A stretch of 64,000 bases of DNA from Aspidapion aeneum (GCA_963576565.1 OY755038.1:15384087-15448086), one strand, 5' to 3'; shown: positions 35,521 to 47,465, numbered from the stretch's first letter. Translations and numbers: made by a program. Notes: a model not told the origin generated them from the sequence alone.

Positions 35521-36770
35521 TGTAATTTGTCCAATTGTTTTAAAAGTATGTAAAGAAATTATTTTGCGATAATAATTAAAAACGGAAATATAGGTAGACG
35601 AAAAATTTATTGATTTATTTAAAATAGGAAAAGCAGAAATATTGTTCTTAACAAATAGAAAAAAAAACAAAGAGAAAAAAATGCACATAATGTATAGTTT
35701 AATTATTACAACCGCTTTATTTTAAAGCATGTTAAGAGATTATTAATTAGATAATTAGAAAACGGGAATATAGAACATAAAAAAAGTATTTATTATTACA
35801 ATTTTACAAAAAAAACGGAAAAGTACAGATACATACAATAAATTAAAAATATTAATATAAATAATAATATTTAATTTAGAAAAATATTCCTTTTCAATTC
35901 ACAATCTTTTGTAATTTCTTGATAGATATTATTAAACAAGAAGCCCATTTGCTGAGAAAATCGTGGCCATTTTTTTTACCCTGTAAACAAACGTTCTTCT
36001 CTGTCCTGAATCGAATTTTTACACACTGTTAACAAACCAAACGTGAAAATGTTTATTTATATGTCTTTTTTTATAGTAGCAGTGCACTGAAGCAATCCTA
36101 ATAACATAAACTATTCAGCGAAATATCAACTAAACTCTCTTGAAAATACGAATAACATCATATACAACGAACGTAAACATAGGATTTAGCACAAGTGGTG
36201 ACGTCACGCCGCTCTCCTCACCCCGCAAAATTTGTTAACACAGGTTAAATGGAACTAAGCAGTCCTTTTATGTTTATAGTCCTTGGGTTCAACCAGACTA
36301 GTGTAACCTATAACACAGCTACATAAATAAGGCACTGACTTAAATTGGCAGTTCAAGCTGCATATGCAAATTAAGACAGTGTCGTAACGGAAAACAAAAT
36401 TTAAATCACTGTCTGATTCTACTTAAAACAGATTAGAACCCTTTAACCGAACATGCATTTCTTTCTTGTCATTTCGCGAGAATTTAATGACATTTTGGCA
36501 AAGTAGCATTTTTAACCGCGTATAAATTGTGTTAGGGTAGTGTTGTGTACATGAAGGTGCACTCCTGTTTTGAGCATTAGACAGTGATTTGTATTTTGTT
36601 TTCCATTGCGGCAGTGTCTTAATTGGTATGTGCAGACTGAACTTTGCCATTTAAGTCAGCAGTTTTCAGTTACGAATGGTTTTCGATTCGTACCAGTGCA
36701 ATATGTATGAAGTTATTTTCTGGGTTACATTAGTCTATCAAATACCAAATTGCAAATAATGCAAGGACCT
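35521..36770. other. No gene seen
   Basis: AT-rich spacer. A CGTCACGCCGCTCTCCTCAC island near 36200 is short and not obviously a promoter. No exon-like frame. Confidence 0.4.
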
Positions 36771-36828
36771 AAAACTATAAACAACAAGTGAAATTAAAGA
36801 AAGAAAATTAAGAAAAAAGTTTTCTGAA

Positions 36829-36897
36829 TCGGCCGGGGATCGAACCCGGGATCTCTTGCTATCTAGGCAAACATTCTACCACGGATTTACCGAAGCC
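36829..36897 (-). repeat. tRNA-derived SINE head, copy 1
   Basis: Minus strand: GTGGTAGAATGTTTGCC (A-box-like) and CCCGGGTTCGATCCCCGG (B-box and T arm), loop CTAGATA in an anticodon-type stem. The acceptor stem is mismatched, so it is not a convincing tRNA gene. Followed by a tail, TCAGAAAACTTTTTTCTTAA..., shared with copy 2. Confidence 0.65.
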
Positions 36898-37020
36898 ATA
36901 CATAAATTTTCGGAAAACTTCTATCTATGCAGGCTGCGGTCTCTCAATACAAGAACGAGAAACCCTCGGTGTATTAACTCGACCAAGTGATCCAACTGAT
37001 CTCTCTAAATTCTTCTTTCC

Positions 37021-38000
37021 CCCATAGCACAAAAATCACATCAACGTTAAATTAACGTTAACAAAAATAACAAAGTTTTTTTTTACTTGAAAACAACCTC
37101 ATACCATGTAATATTTATCTTGTTAAATCTACATGCTTAAAGATAACTTAAAAACAAGGAGAAATCAAGCTATAAAAATGTACTTTTTGCTGAAGTTTTT
37201 GGTGCCCTCGTTATTTTCATGTACCAAATTCACACTTGAAAAGTCCTCCACAACATATTCTAAAATGCCACTAGATTAAGACTTCTAAAACCTACTAACT
37301 TTCTGCGTCTTTTTTGGTCACGTCTTTTTAATAATATTTTTTTAACTTAAAAGAGACGCGAAAGGAAGTTATAAAAGTTCACTAGTTTAAGACTACAACA
37401 CTTTAAGGCAATTTCAAAGATGGCGTTCAAGGCAAGACACAATATCTATATATCTATCTGTATACATTATGTTTTTTTTTAAAGCTAAACAAGATTTTTT
37501 AACAGTAAAAACTTTCACAGAATATTAATGTGTCTTTATCAGGTTAATAACAGATGCGTCGTGATCATGAAGGATCAGGGATCAGTTCCTTAACAGGTTT
37601 TTGGAGTTTACAGGCTAAAGCACTGCCTGATAAATTTCGTCAAAGTTTAAAATGCCCACAATAGGCGGCGCTGCTTCTGGTAAAATGTCAAAAATTATTC
37701 GGTAGAAAAGCCATGCAAGTCGCGTTTTAAAATTGGTGTAGAAAAGGCGTGAATCTAATGTGATTTTAACGTTGATAAAAATCACTTGAAACTAACGTAA
37801 AAACATTGCTGTTTTAATTTGATAATGCCGTTATTACAACGCAGTTTTTAGCAACGTTATTTTTTATAACTTTAATGAATGACCTATTAAGCTTGTTTTC
37901 ATATATGAAATAAACGTTTTTTTCCAGCAGCTTTTAAAATCAACGTTTTTTTTTTCTCACGCCTTTTTTACGTGTTAAACACGTAATTGTGCTATGTGGG
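37021..38000 (-). mobile_element. CCCACATAGCAC element, copy 2
   Basis: 980 bp, inverted relative to 22374-23338. Flanked by TTCC (37017-37020 and 38001-38004). Inserted between the two tRNA-like copies. Confidence 0.82.
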
Positions 38001-38127
38001 TTCCCACTGTCAAGGGTATGATAACTCAAATTAGACGAATATAATTATCAAATACCAAATTGCCAATAACCTAAAACTATACACAAAAAGTGAAATTAAA
38101 GAAAGAAAAATAAGAAAAAAGTTTTCT

Positions 38128-38201
38128 GCTTCGGCCGGGGATCAGTGGTAGAATGTTTGCCTAGATAGCAAGAGATCCCGGGTTCAATCCCGGGCCGAAG
38201 C
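38128..38201 (+). repeat. tRNA-like sequence at the centre of a palindrome
   Basis: 74 nt that can fold GCTTCGG / CCGAAGC as acceptor stem, CCGGG-TTCAATC-CCGGG as T arm and TTTGC-CTAGATA-GCAAG as anticodon arm. Both flanks are inverted copies of the SINE tail (AGAAAACTTTTTTCTTATTT), so the tRNA-like core sits in a ~160-bp palindrome (about 38083-38247). A fused SINE pair is more likely than a working tRNA gene. Confidence 0.55.
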
Positions 38202-38611
38202 AGAAAACTTTTTTCTTATTTTTCTTTCTTTAATTTCACTTGTTGTTTATACATTAGTCTACATAATTATGTGAACACATTTACTCCGAGAAATTTGCCA
38301 TCTGGGGTAAGTACGCATCTATTAATATAGGATAAATTAATCTTCATTTAAAACGTATTTATATGTAAATAATATTTTGTTTTATTTGTATAGCCAATTA
38401 CTTCAGTAAACTTCCATTAAAATATTAAATTGTAATTTTTATCAAAATTTTTCCGCTGAAATACAAAGACTGTTTCAAATATACTCGTATACAAAACATT
38501 TGCATACTATATTTAATATAATTTTACGTAGTTGCCTCATTTAGTGAATTAATGCAGCTATACAAAAATAGCAAACATGTACGCATTTACCCCATACACT
38601 TACTTTTCATT

Positions 38612-38736
38612 ACGTTTCAAAAACGTACTTTTCGGGACGTTTTAAAAACGTACTTTTCAGGGCGATTTAAAAACGTACTTTTCGGGACGTTTTAAAAACG
38701 TGCTTTTCGGGACGTTTTAAAAACGTACTTTTTAGG
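38612..38736 (+). repeat. 25-bp minisatellite, five units
   Basis: Five contiguous 25-bp units, consensus ACGTTTTAAAAACGTACTTT then TCGGG. Each contains the palindrome ACGTTTTAAAAACGT. Positions 38612, 38637, 38662, 38687 and 38712. Confidence 0.9.
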
Positions 38737-39170
38737 TCCGCCAAAGTTAGAGCCCTAAGAGATCTAAAAACAACATTTTTAAAACGTCCTGCCTAGCGCG
38801 TTTTTAAAACGTCTTTTCAGGACGTTTTTAAAAACGTACTTTTTAGGTTCGCCAGTGTTTTTAAAACGTCCTTTTCGGGACGTTGTCAAAACGTACTTTT
38901 TAGGAACTCAAAAGTTAGGGCCCTAAGGCCCCTAAAAATACATTTTAAATTAGTCCTGACTAGCTCGTTTTGAAAACGTCTTTTTTGAGACGTTTTCAAA
39001 CTTACTTTTTAAGTACGGAAATGTTAGGGTCCTAAGATCTGAAAAGAATATTTTAAAAACGTCCTGACCAGCACGTTTTTGAAACGTCCTTTTTCAAACG
39101 TATTTTTTAGCTACGGGTAAGTTGGGACCTAAAGGGACCTAAAAAGTACGTCTCAGGGACGCCCGGTGTT
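38737..39170. repeat. Degenerate continuation of the ACGT palindrome array
   Basis: ACGTTTTTAAAACGTC-type palindromes recur with spacers containing GTTAG(A/G)GCCCTAAG, GATCTAAAAA and GTCCTGACCAGC at about 38750, 38925 and 39025, suggesting a higher-order unit. Confidence 0.65.
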
Positions 39171-39749
39171 ACTACGGATATTTATTAGAACTATGGACCA
39201 TTCCCAAGAAGTCAATTTTTTTTCATTGCATATTGCATATGAATCCTTCGTAGTGAAAAATTCGCACTGTATAATAATTTAAAGTAGTGCCTACAAAGTG
39301 GTTTTTTTACAATGTTAACAGGATCATGATAGTATATTATAAAACTAGGGCACTTTTTATTGCTAGGCAGGATAAATAGACACTTTGGTATAGTGGTATG
39401 CATTAATTTATGTACTTTAAAAAAGAAAATTCAAGGAACTTTTAGAAAAAGTAGGTTGATAATTAATAATGTTATTAAACGATAAATACAGTATTGTCAA
39501 AGGCTAAATAACTAAATGAGAATAATTCAAATACTTTTTGACTCAATGGATTACTATTCAATGTTTTAATAAAATACTTGACTGTTTGTCTTTAAAGGAA
39601 AATCAACTAATCAATGCCGAACGATTAAGCTGACGAGATATTAATTAGGTAGCTATAATATCGATCGGCAAACTGCATTAATTAAGCATTACACGGTTCC
39701 ACTTTTGGATTTCATCCTCAACAAAGGGTCAACTACTATATCTTAGGCA

Positions 39750-39905
39750 CGACCCTGAAAGTCTCGTTTTCGAGAGTCTCCCATGGTCTCGTCTCGTTTT
39801 CGAGACAAGACTCGAGACGAGACTCGGACAAGACGAGACGAGATTTTTATTGGTCTCGTCTCGAGCAAGACTTTCTCGTGTCTAGTGCGATAGTCTCGCA
39901 GGTAA
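39750..39905. repeat. CGAGA/TCTCG-rich block 1
   Basis: Runs of GAGACGAGAC and GTCTCGTCTCG in both orientations. A similar block, opposite in order, lies at 45035-45170. Non-coding. Confidence 0.7.
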
Positions 39906-40293
39906 ATATTTCTGCGTGCCGACTGCAGACTTGTGATTTTCATTCATAATACAACATAATATTTAGAAAGAATTTAGACTATTTAGCACAGATAGACAAA
40001 ACATTTCATTCATAAATACTTTAAAACACAATCCATGATTGTTGTAAAACGACGTAATGCGTGAAACGAAAACGGACTTGTATTCTCTCTCTTACGGCGC
40101 ACTTAAGTCTGAAACCCCAATATTTTGGCCAAAAATACCAAAAACTAACTTAACAATAAAACTGTTTAGTTATATATTTTTCAAAGCTAAATAACGGCAC
40201 CTTAAAATACCAGCATGATTGGCTTCATTGGCAAAGCAGGCTTCGAAATATCGTTGTCTGAATTTGACATTTCCTGACAATGAGCAATTGTTT

Positions 40294-41040
40294 TAGCTCA
40301 CACATATACTATACTATAGTAGTGTGAGCTATGGTGATCCTAATTTTTTCTAGAAAAAAAAAGTTGCTCCGATTTCAAAAATTTTTATATATCTTTGCGT
40401 TTCAGATGATTTTGAAACTTTTTTGTTGCACCGTCTGTCTGTCTGTCTGTCTGTCTGTCTGTATGTCTGTCTGTATGTCTGTAACGACCAACGCGCATAA
40501 CTCAAAAACCGCTTGGCCGATTTTAATGAAATTTGGTACCTAGGCTGGGTCTTGGGTCGAGATGGTCCCATTTAAAAATGAACAAAATCCACCGAACAGA
40601 AACCAAATAAAAGGGTGGGGGTAGATTTCAAAAATTAGAGTTTATCTGAAAATATGGCGTGTGGGATATCAAACGAAAGGTAATTGAGTCTGCAGTTAAA
40701 CAAAATTCATTTTAATTTATTTAAAAAAAAGGGTGGGGGTATATTTTAAAAATTAGAGTTTAAGTGAAAATATGGCGTGTGTGATATCAAACGAAAGGTA
40801 ATTGAGTCCGGAGTTTAACAAAATACATTTTTGATTTTTGTTCTTTTTAAGGGTGGGGGTAGATTTCAAAAATTTGAGTTTAAGTCAAAACATGGCTTGT
40901 GTGGTATCAAACAAAAGGTAATTTAGTCTGGAGTTAAATAAAATATATTTCAGTTTTTAGTTATATTAGCTCACACGTACACTATAACTATAGTACCTAG
41001 TGTGAGCTTAGGGGCCCATATATTGGCAGAGTATTTTTAT
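40294..41040 (+). mobile_element. Hairpin-ended CTGT element, copy 3
   Basis: Same layout as 28745-29480, with both AGCTCACAC palindromes intact (40294 and about 40969-41009). Confidence 0.82.
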
Positions 41041-41809
41041 TGTTCATTATTTTTCACTAACTTTAATGTGCTATTTCTAAAAAATGCGAAGAGTTATAGA
41101 AAATTTTGGGAATTACTTTTTTAACTAAAGGTAAGTAGATAATTTTTTGATAATTTCAGTCACAGGAATTTAAACTTATTCTTGACATACCAATGATACC
41201 AAAATTGAGCAAGAAATGCATGCATTTTTTTTTTGTCGATATTTCATTGGACTAACAAAAAAGCTTTCAAGAACTTTCATATTAATTTTTGTAAAAATAT
41301 TTTTGTCCTGCTATGTACTTTCCGGAGTACATACACTGGTGGTGCGAAAAGGTGCGACAATCTCCAAATTCGTTATTAAACATGACCGTACATATTCTGA
41401 TAAACACAAAGGACCTATTCTAGTGCATTTTAATTTGTGTTTCCGTGTGTTTTCTATATAGATAGATATAAACAAAGTTTCTTTAAAGAAGGAAAATGAA
41501 TCATAGATATCAAAACTCCTGTCTTAGCAATGAACTTTAAAAAACAAAGGAAAAATTCAAGATGGCCGGCAAAATGAATAGGAAATTAATAGAAACTGCA
41601 AACATTTAAAGCAGACACCATCTGTTTTTTCTGGTATTTGGAGCATCTAAATTCAAATATAGAATACATTTTATCGGTGGAGGGGGGGAAGAACAATTTA
41701 GAATGGAGTGGAGGGGGGTTATCTAGATTTAAAAAATAACATTTGACACGTGATACATCGATTAAGGGGTTTTTGTGTACTCTGAATCCAAATATAAAGC
41801 TTAAAATCA

Positions 41810-42285
41810 ATGGATCCATGCTAGCCTATTAGCACACTTCAAGTGAAGCCTTGAAAACAGTTTTTTGTAAATATCTCAGAAACCAAAGCTCTTACCAAGT
41901 TTTTTGCTAACACAAATTATTGTCCAAAATGTTATAGTCTACTATATTTTGAAGACCGCATATTGATACAATGCTTCGTTAAAAAGTTAGCATTTTTAAA
42001 ATTTTTTAATTGTCACAAAACTGTCATTACCATTAATAGATTTTAACCAAAATTTAATCAGCTCGTTAGAGTGTCGAACTCTATTTTACCTGAAAATTTT
42101 ATGAAAATTGGTTCAGCGGCTTAGGAGCTATCGTGTTACGGACAGAAATAATATACACACAGACACACACAGAGAGACATCAGGACGATATTGGTAAGAT
42201 TTTCGGCGTTATCTCAAAAATTGTTTTTTCGTCAAAAATAATACCTTCTCTACCCATTGCTACGCGGGCTAGGAAGGTAAAAATA
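41810..42285. repeat. 'GACGATATTGCTA' family copy
   Basis: From AATGGATCCATGCTAGCCTA to TTGCTACGCGGGCTAGGAAG, with AAATATCTCAGAAACCAAAG, GGCTTAGGAGCTATCGTGTT and a short ACAC tract. Matches 20.4-21.07 kb. Confidence 0.65.
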
Positions 42286-43095
42286 AATTAGAGAAAAGTC
42301 GACTAATATGGGGTAGGCACGATTTTTTTGAATAAAAACCAGAACGAGAAAAACTGTTTAGCATCCCCCTGGGGAGGGGAGTCGTGGGAGTCTATAAATA
42401 AATTGTGTACGGATTACTATAGGCACGACTAAACTTCTATATCAATTTTTATTTTAGTCTCTATCGCTTCCCCGCTTAGGGAGGAAAGAGGGGTGCTGGG
42501 GCAAGATCGTATCCAACCCAAAACAGAAGAAGGGGCAGGTTTCTAAATTCCATGGCCTTCTTAATTTAGAGAGGGGTTCATTTAAAAAAAAGAGGGACAG
42601 CTCAAAAGCTGCCCTTCTCCCCCCCCCCCCCCTGGATACGCCATTTGCTAAGGGTGACTTAGGAGATAATTGAGTAAATTATGTTCTTTTATTGTCTTGC
42701 TTGAATTTAGCAAATAGACCTATTTCCATGATAAACTGATCATGTCCATTAAAAAGGTAAAGTTTTGACCCCCAAATAAAAGGGCGGAAGGGGTGATTGA
42801 ATGGTTACAAAACTTTTTATTCCTTATATTTCAGTCCTGCGGACCAAAATACTTAAGACTATACATAATATTTTGAATATTTATAATAGATCAAATTTTA
42901 CCCCCCAGTGGGGGGGGGTAATAGGGGCAAATTCGATAATTGAAACTTTTTTTTTGGAGAACTCGGTTTTGGCGCACCAAAACTAGGAGGATTTGAGTGT
43001 CTACCCTCTGAGTTTTGCAACTTATATTTTTTTGTGAGGCGGTGTAATTTGAAGACCATATTAAAAATAAGACACTTTTTTAAAGAGCTTTTAGG
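42286..43095. other. No gene seen
   Basis: G-rich/C-rich patches (GGGGAGGGGAGT at 42370, a C run at 42620 ending CCTGGATACGCCA) look like hAT ends, but no matching partner was found. Confidence 0.35.
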
Positions 43096-44302
43096 CATTG
43101 GCGTAGCTAGCCTTGCTTTACAGGGGGGGCCGTGGCCCCGGTCTATCTTGAACAAAAAGCAAACATAGGTTTTGAAGAGTCGTGCAAAGTGTGCAATGAA
43201 TAAAAAAAATACGCGCATTAAATGTTCTAATATTTTAATATAACAAATTTAATAATACATTTACCAACTTATTTATATGTATACACAGGAAGTATGTAAT
43301 TCAGCAATTCTACAAAGAAAGTTTTCTACGTCGCTGACTGAAAGCGTCTACCACACTGTCTAAGTCGACCTCAACATCTTTTTCTATGAATAACAATGAC
43401 AAACCTGAGTGTCTCTCTTGAGTCATAGTTGTTCTAAGCCAATTAAAAACTCTCCTCATGGCAGAGAAAGACCTCTCGCAAGTTGCACTTGAAATTGGAA
43501 GAATACTCGCAACTTTAAAAAGTTGGTAGAGGTTTGGATAGGTGTTTTCTGCTATATGTTGTTTGATAGAATCATGACCAACAGTTTGATTTAACCGAAA
43601 AATACAATTCTTTAAAACGGTCATTTCTGCTCTTAGAGTAGAAGTATTAATATTAAAAATTTCCCGGTATTACTCGACGAATTTATTCCATTTAACGACG
43701 TGGGAATACTTAATATGAAAATGGTTATGAAATTGTCACCAAAATCGGAAAATTTTCATAAGACACTAAACGCTAACCTCAAAAAAACTAAAAAGATAAT
43801 TATTTAATAATATTTATTTTAGAAAAACAGTTTAAAAAGGTCTTTTATAACCTTGCGACATCTACAACCCGATTTCGGAAACAGAGGGGCAAAGGTCGCT
43901 GTCTTTATTAAATGCGAAATTTAACTTACACTTCTATAATATTTTACAAGATGTCGCCAATATGTATGAAATATTCAATATGCATAATTATGTTTAAATT
44001 TAAAAAATATTTTCGGGAAATTGCATAAGTGCAGGAAAGTTACCGATAATTTAAAGAGAAAAAGCCTAATTCCGCAAGACAAGGACTTTTTCCTGAAATG
44101 TAAACATTATCTGAATGATTTTAAATTTTAATGCACCTATTTTATTTGAATATTTCCCGAATAATAATAGAAAAGTATGTATTTTCAGCGTCATGTTCTT
44201 TTACTAGTAGTCGGTAGGGGAGGCCTAAAATATCTTAGGGGGGGCCTGAGGGACTTCAGGGGGGGCCAGGCCCCCCCTGGCCCTCCCCTAGCTACGCCAA
44301 TG
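43096..44302 (-). mobile_element. hAT transposon relic (1207 bp)
   Basis: Perfect 15-bp TIRs CATTGGCGTAGCTAG and perfect 8-bp TSDs CTTTTAGG (43088-43095 and 44303-44310). Carries only the transposase C-terminus (43310-43624), so it is an internally deleted, non-autonomous copy. Confidence 0.93.
43310..43624 (-). pseudogene. hAT transposase C-terminal (dimerisation) fragment
   Basis: 104 codons, including NLYQLFKVASILPISSATCE then RSFSAMRRVFNWLRTTMTQE and LSLLFIEKDVEVD. 'LPxSSATCERSFSxMRRxxxWLRxxM' is the hallmark of the hAT C-terminal dimerisation domain. The catalytic core is absent. The frame's first Met is internal to the ancestral protein. Intact stop. Confidence 0.9.
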
Positions 44303-44589
44303 CTTTTAGGCAGTATAAGTCACAAAAAGGGTGGTGACAAGAGTGGGGGGGGGGGGGTAATAATAAATAGTTTTTAATGATATATTAGCGATTTAAACTT
44401 CTTTATTGATTTGCGTTTAAGTGATTGGAGAGTTTCCAGGCAAAAGCCTATTTTTGGCCAAAATATTGATCCCTCAGACCATAGTGCGGCGGCGGAACAT
44501 AAAGGCAATACTGCAATAACGACAGATTGCAAATTGAATGCTACCTGAAAATCTATAATTAAGTCTTTCTGTGCTAAATAGTCTAAGCC

Positions 44590-44678
44590 TGGATCCACAT
44601 GTATCCGTGATACGCGTCCGTTGTGTATTGATCACGTGGTACACAACGGATGCGTATCACGGATGCATGTGGATCCAG
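44590..44678. repeat. 89-bp near-perfect hairpin
   Basis: CTGGATCCACATGTATCCGT GATACGC... folds back onto GCGTATCACGGATGCATGTG GATCCAG, with TGATCA near the centre. No TSD is obvious. Could be a miniature foldback element. Confidence 0.8.
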
Positions 44679-45034
44679 CCCAAGATAAAGAATAACTTTG
44701 TTTTGACGGGCCGCCGACGCCGCAGTTGCATCGCTGGTCTAACTGATAAAGGTTTTTTTTCTTACATACATATTTCTTAAATAAGTAAAATAATATTGGA
44801 TTAAAGTTTTTGTTTTGTTTATTTGTTTAGAATATACGTGTTACTTTTTATATTATTTTTATAACTTTCGAATATATAATGCTATGTTTTTTTTTCTTGT
44901 TTAGATGTATGATGTAAGTATGTACCTATTAGGTACTTACTTTTCAATAAATAATGTTATTTTTGTTGTAATTTTCTCTTCCTACTTCTACTAGAATGAA
45001 ACAAGATTATGCATGAAGACATTGCGATACATTT

Positions 45035-45170
45035 GCGAGACCCTCGTACGAGACGCGAGACGAGACGAGACTCGAGGCTGCGAGACGAGACTCGAGACAA
45101 GACTTCATATTTCATCGGCGAGACGACATGAGATTTTATGAAAAGCTCGTCTCGTTGGTCTCGCGTGAAT
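45035..45170. repeat. CGAGA/TCTCG-rich block 2
   Basis: GAGACGCGAGACGAGACGAG ... CTCGTCTCGTTGGTCTCGCG; partner of the block at 39750-39905. Confidence 0.7.
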
Positions 45171-45291
45171 CACTAAGCTCGAAAGAGGAGTATTCCCACT
45201 ATCTAACGAAGTTGACTGTGAACGATCACCGCTCACGTTCATTTGTATTTAAAAGGCCCTGCCGACGATAATCTCAGGCGTCGTTTTTTAA

Positions 45292-46948
45292 TGCCGTATT
45301 CCATTGGGAAAATGAGTGCAGCACTGGTGGTGCACTGGCACTGAAATGGTGCTGTCAAAAATTTGCACCGAGTGCAGTTTCAATGGAACACGCGGAAAAT
45401 GAAAAATTGCACTCGTGTGGTATAAGGTCACTATATCACAAAGTTCCTAACATCGTGATATAGTGACCTTAGTGTGGTATGCCATTATGAGCTGTAGAAC
45501 TTCTTTTTTACTCTTGCTTTAAGCAACGTTAATATAACATTTTCTTGCAAATAATTTTTTATAGTATATCCTATATGAATAGGGCAAATTGATTATGCAA
45601 AAATCTAATTTTTGAAAAAAATGTCACACAACCTGTAGTTTTATCAGGCCAACGCCAATATCTATTTTTATTTGTTTCAAAGTTACACGCCGATAAATAT
45701 TATCCTAAGATAAATAAAATTCGTCAAATAAATAAATAATGATTTTATTTAAAAAAAGTTAATAAGAATATTTTAAAAATGCCCACCTCCTTGTTAAATG
45801 CAGGCTTGTGCTCGTATACCAACAGATAGAGTAGTTATCTATATTTCGCGCTTGTTTTTCAAAAAACCCTAACCAGAAGTGTACTTTATGCTCCCAAAAT
45901 TTGAACATAAGTATTCGAAACACCTTGTATACATATATAATATTTCACAAGTTTCTTTCAACTAAACCTAACTTTCCTGCCTTGCGGAATTTGGTCAAAA
46001 ACATGTTGTTCAAAATCCATTTGTTCGAAAGTAATATTAATACTTCAATAACATTTTCTTGAAAAGGAAAATTATATAAAAACATTTTCTTCAAACAAAA
46101 AATTGTTTGAAAACATTTTATTAAATTTTTTTTGTTCAAAAACATTTTCTTTGAAAGTCATTTTTTTCATAAGGAAAATTGTTTAAAAAAGTTTTTGAAG
46201 AAAATATATTTGAACAAATTTCCATTCAACAAGAACATAACCTAACCTAACAGCTAAACGTAAGGGTGTTTTAGCACAAGGACTGTACACAGCTCTGTAA
46301 TGTAAAAATGGCAAGACATGTGCCTCAGCGCTAATGAGGTTTCGTCCCCCTTGTTCTTTTTTTGGACAAAATTGAGGCTACTTGAATTTATTTATGAGAA
46401 ATTCTGCAGTGCTCATCTCGAGCCGAAAGTGTTTCTTGAACTAAAAAATACATTTATTTTTACTTATAATCATAGCTGCCAGAAAACCCCAACTGTCGGA
46501 AAATTAGCCCCAGGGCCCCAGTCAACCAAATCCATACAAATCTACTTACCTGTTTGTTGTTAAATCGGTAAACCACATTTTTAATAAAGTTTTTTATTTT
46601 TGGGGTTTCCGTTCTCATTGTTTTTATTGCACAGAACTGTTCTTCTTCATCTTCATCGCTGCTACTACTTAGCAGCGAAGAAAATAATAAAAAATCGCAT
46701 ACCACTTTATTTTCACTCATTTTTACGTCCCACGACAATAATAAGCGTTTAAAATTAATGGCGGGAAAAAGTTTTCGGTGCGGCACGAGCCCTCAGAGCC
46801 GGTGTCAAAAAAGCCGCACTCAGTGCAAAACTGAATTCATAAGTTCCTCAATGGAATACGAAAACTGAAAAAGTGCATGTCAATGGAATGCAAACACCGA
46901 GCCAGTTGTGCACTAGTGCTGCACTCATTTCCCCAATGGAATACGGCA
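45292..46948 (-). mobile_element. PIF/Harbinger transposon relic (1657 bp)
   Basis: Inverted ends of about 35 bp starting TGCCGTATTCCATTGG, flanked by TAA on both sides (45289-45291, 46949-46951). Contains a likely first transposase exon on the minus strand (46550-46720). The catalytic exons are missing. Confidence 0.85.
46550..46720 (-). pseudogene. Harbinger transposase N-terminal exon
   Basis: 57 codons from ATG to a GTAAGTAG donor: MSENKVVCDFLLFSSLLSSS, an acidic SDEDEEEQ run and PKIKNFIKNVVYRFNNKQ. An acidic start followed by a 'xxxxFxxxVxxRF' segment resembles HARBI1-type transposase N-termini. Position inside Harbinger TIRs supports this. No downstream coding exon was found. Confidence 0.6.
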
Positions 46949-47465
46949 TAAGAAAATTTAGTAGCACTTTACTTTTTACACTTATGGTTGGGTTTTTTCT
47001 ATAGAAAATATATTTATTAAACTTGGTCCTTGCAGTTTTATTCCTTTCAAAGGAAGGGCTTTGCCAAGGGCTTAAACCCACACAAATTAATATCCTTAAA
47101 AGGGCACTTATTAACTTGGGTGACGTCACGTATCGATGTTGCCTTTCTCACTCTCGCATGCCATGCCAGGCATATTTTATTTATTTAAACTTCTCGCAAA
47201 CGTTCAATGTGACGTATTAAGGCGCATGCGCCAGCCCGTCGTGACATCTTGTTTAAGACGCCATTTTTTTGACGTGACATCTTGCTGAGTTTTTCTTAAT
47301 AAATAAAACTTCAATATTATTCTAACCGCTAAGGATTAATATATGCTTTTCATCCGTTAACAACATCCCCTCTGCATTTGCCTTTTTTTTTTTAAATTTA
47401 TAAAGAGTGCGCCAAAAAAGTAATCAAATTTTAAAAAAAATAATTTTTAGCAGTGCTTTTCTTTA

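Noticed and set aside
36829..36897. Functional tRNA gene
   Set aside because: The acceptor stem is mismatched and the sequence continues into a tail shared with a second copy, so SINE is the better reading.
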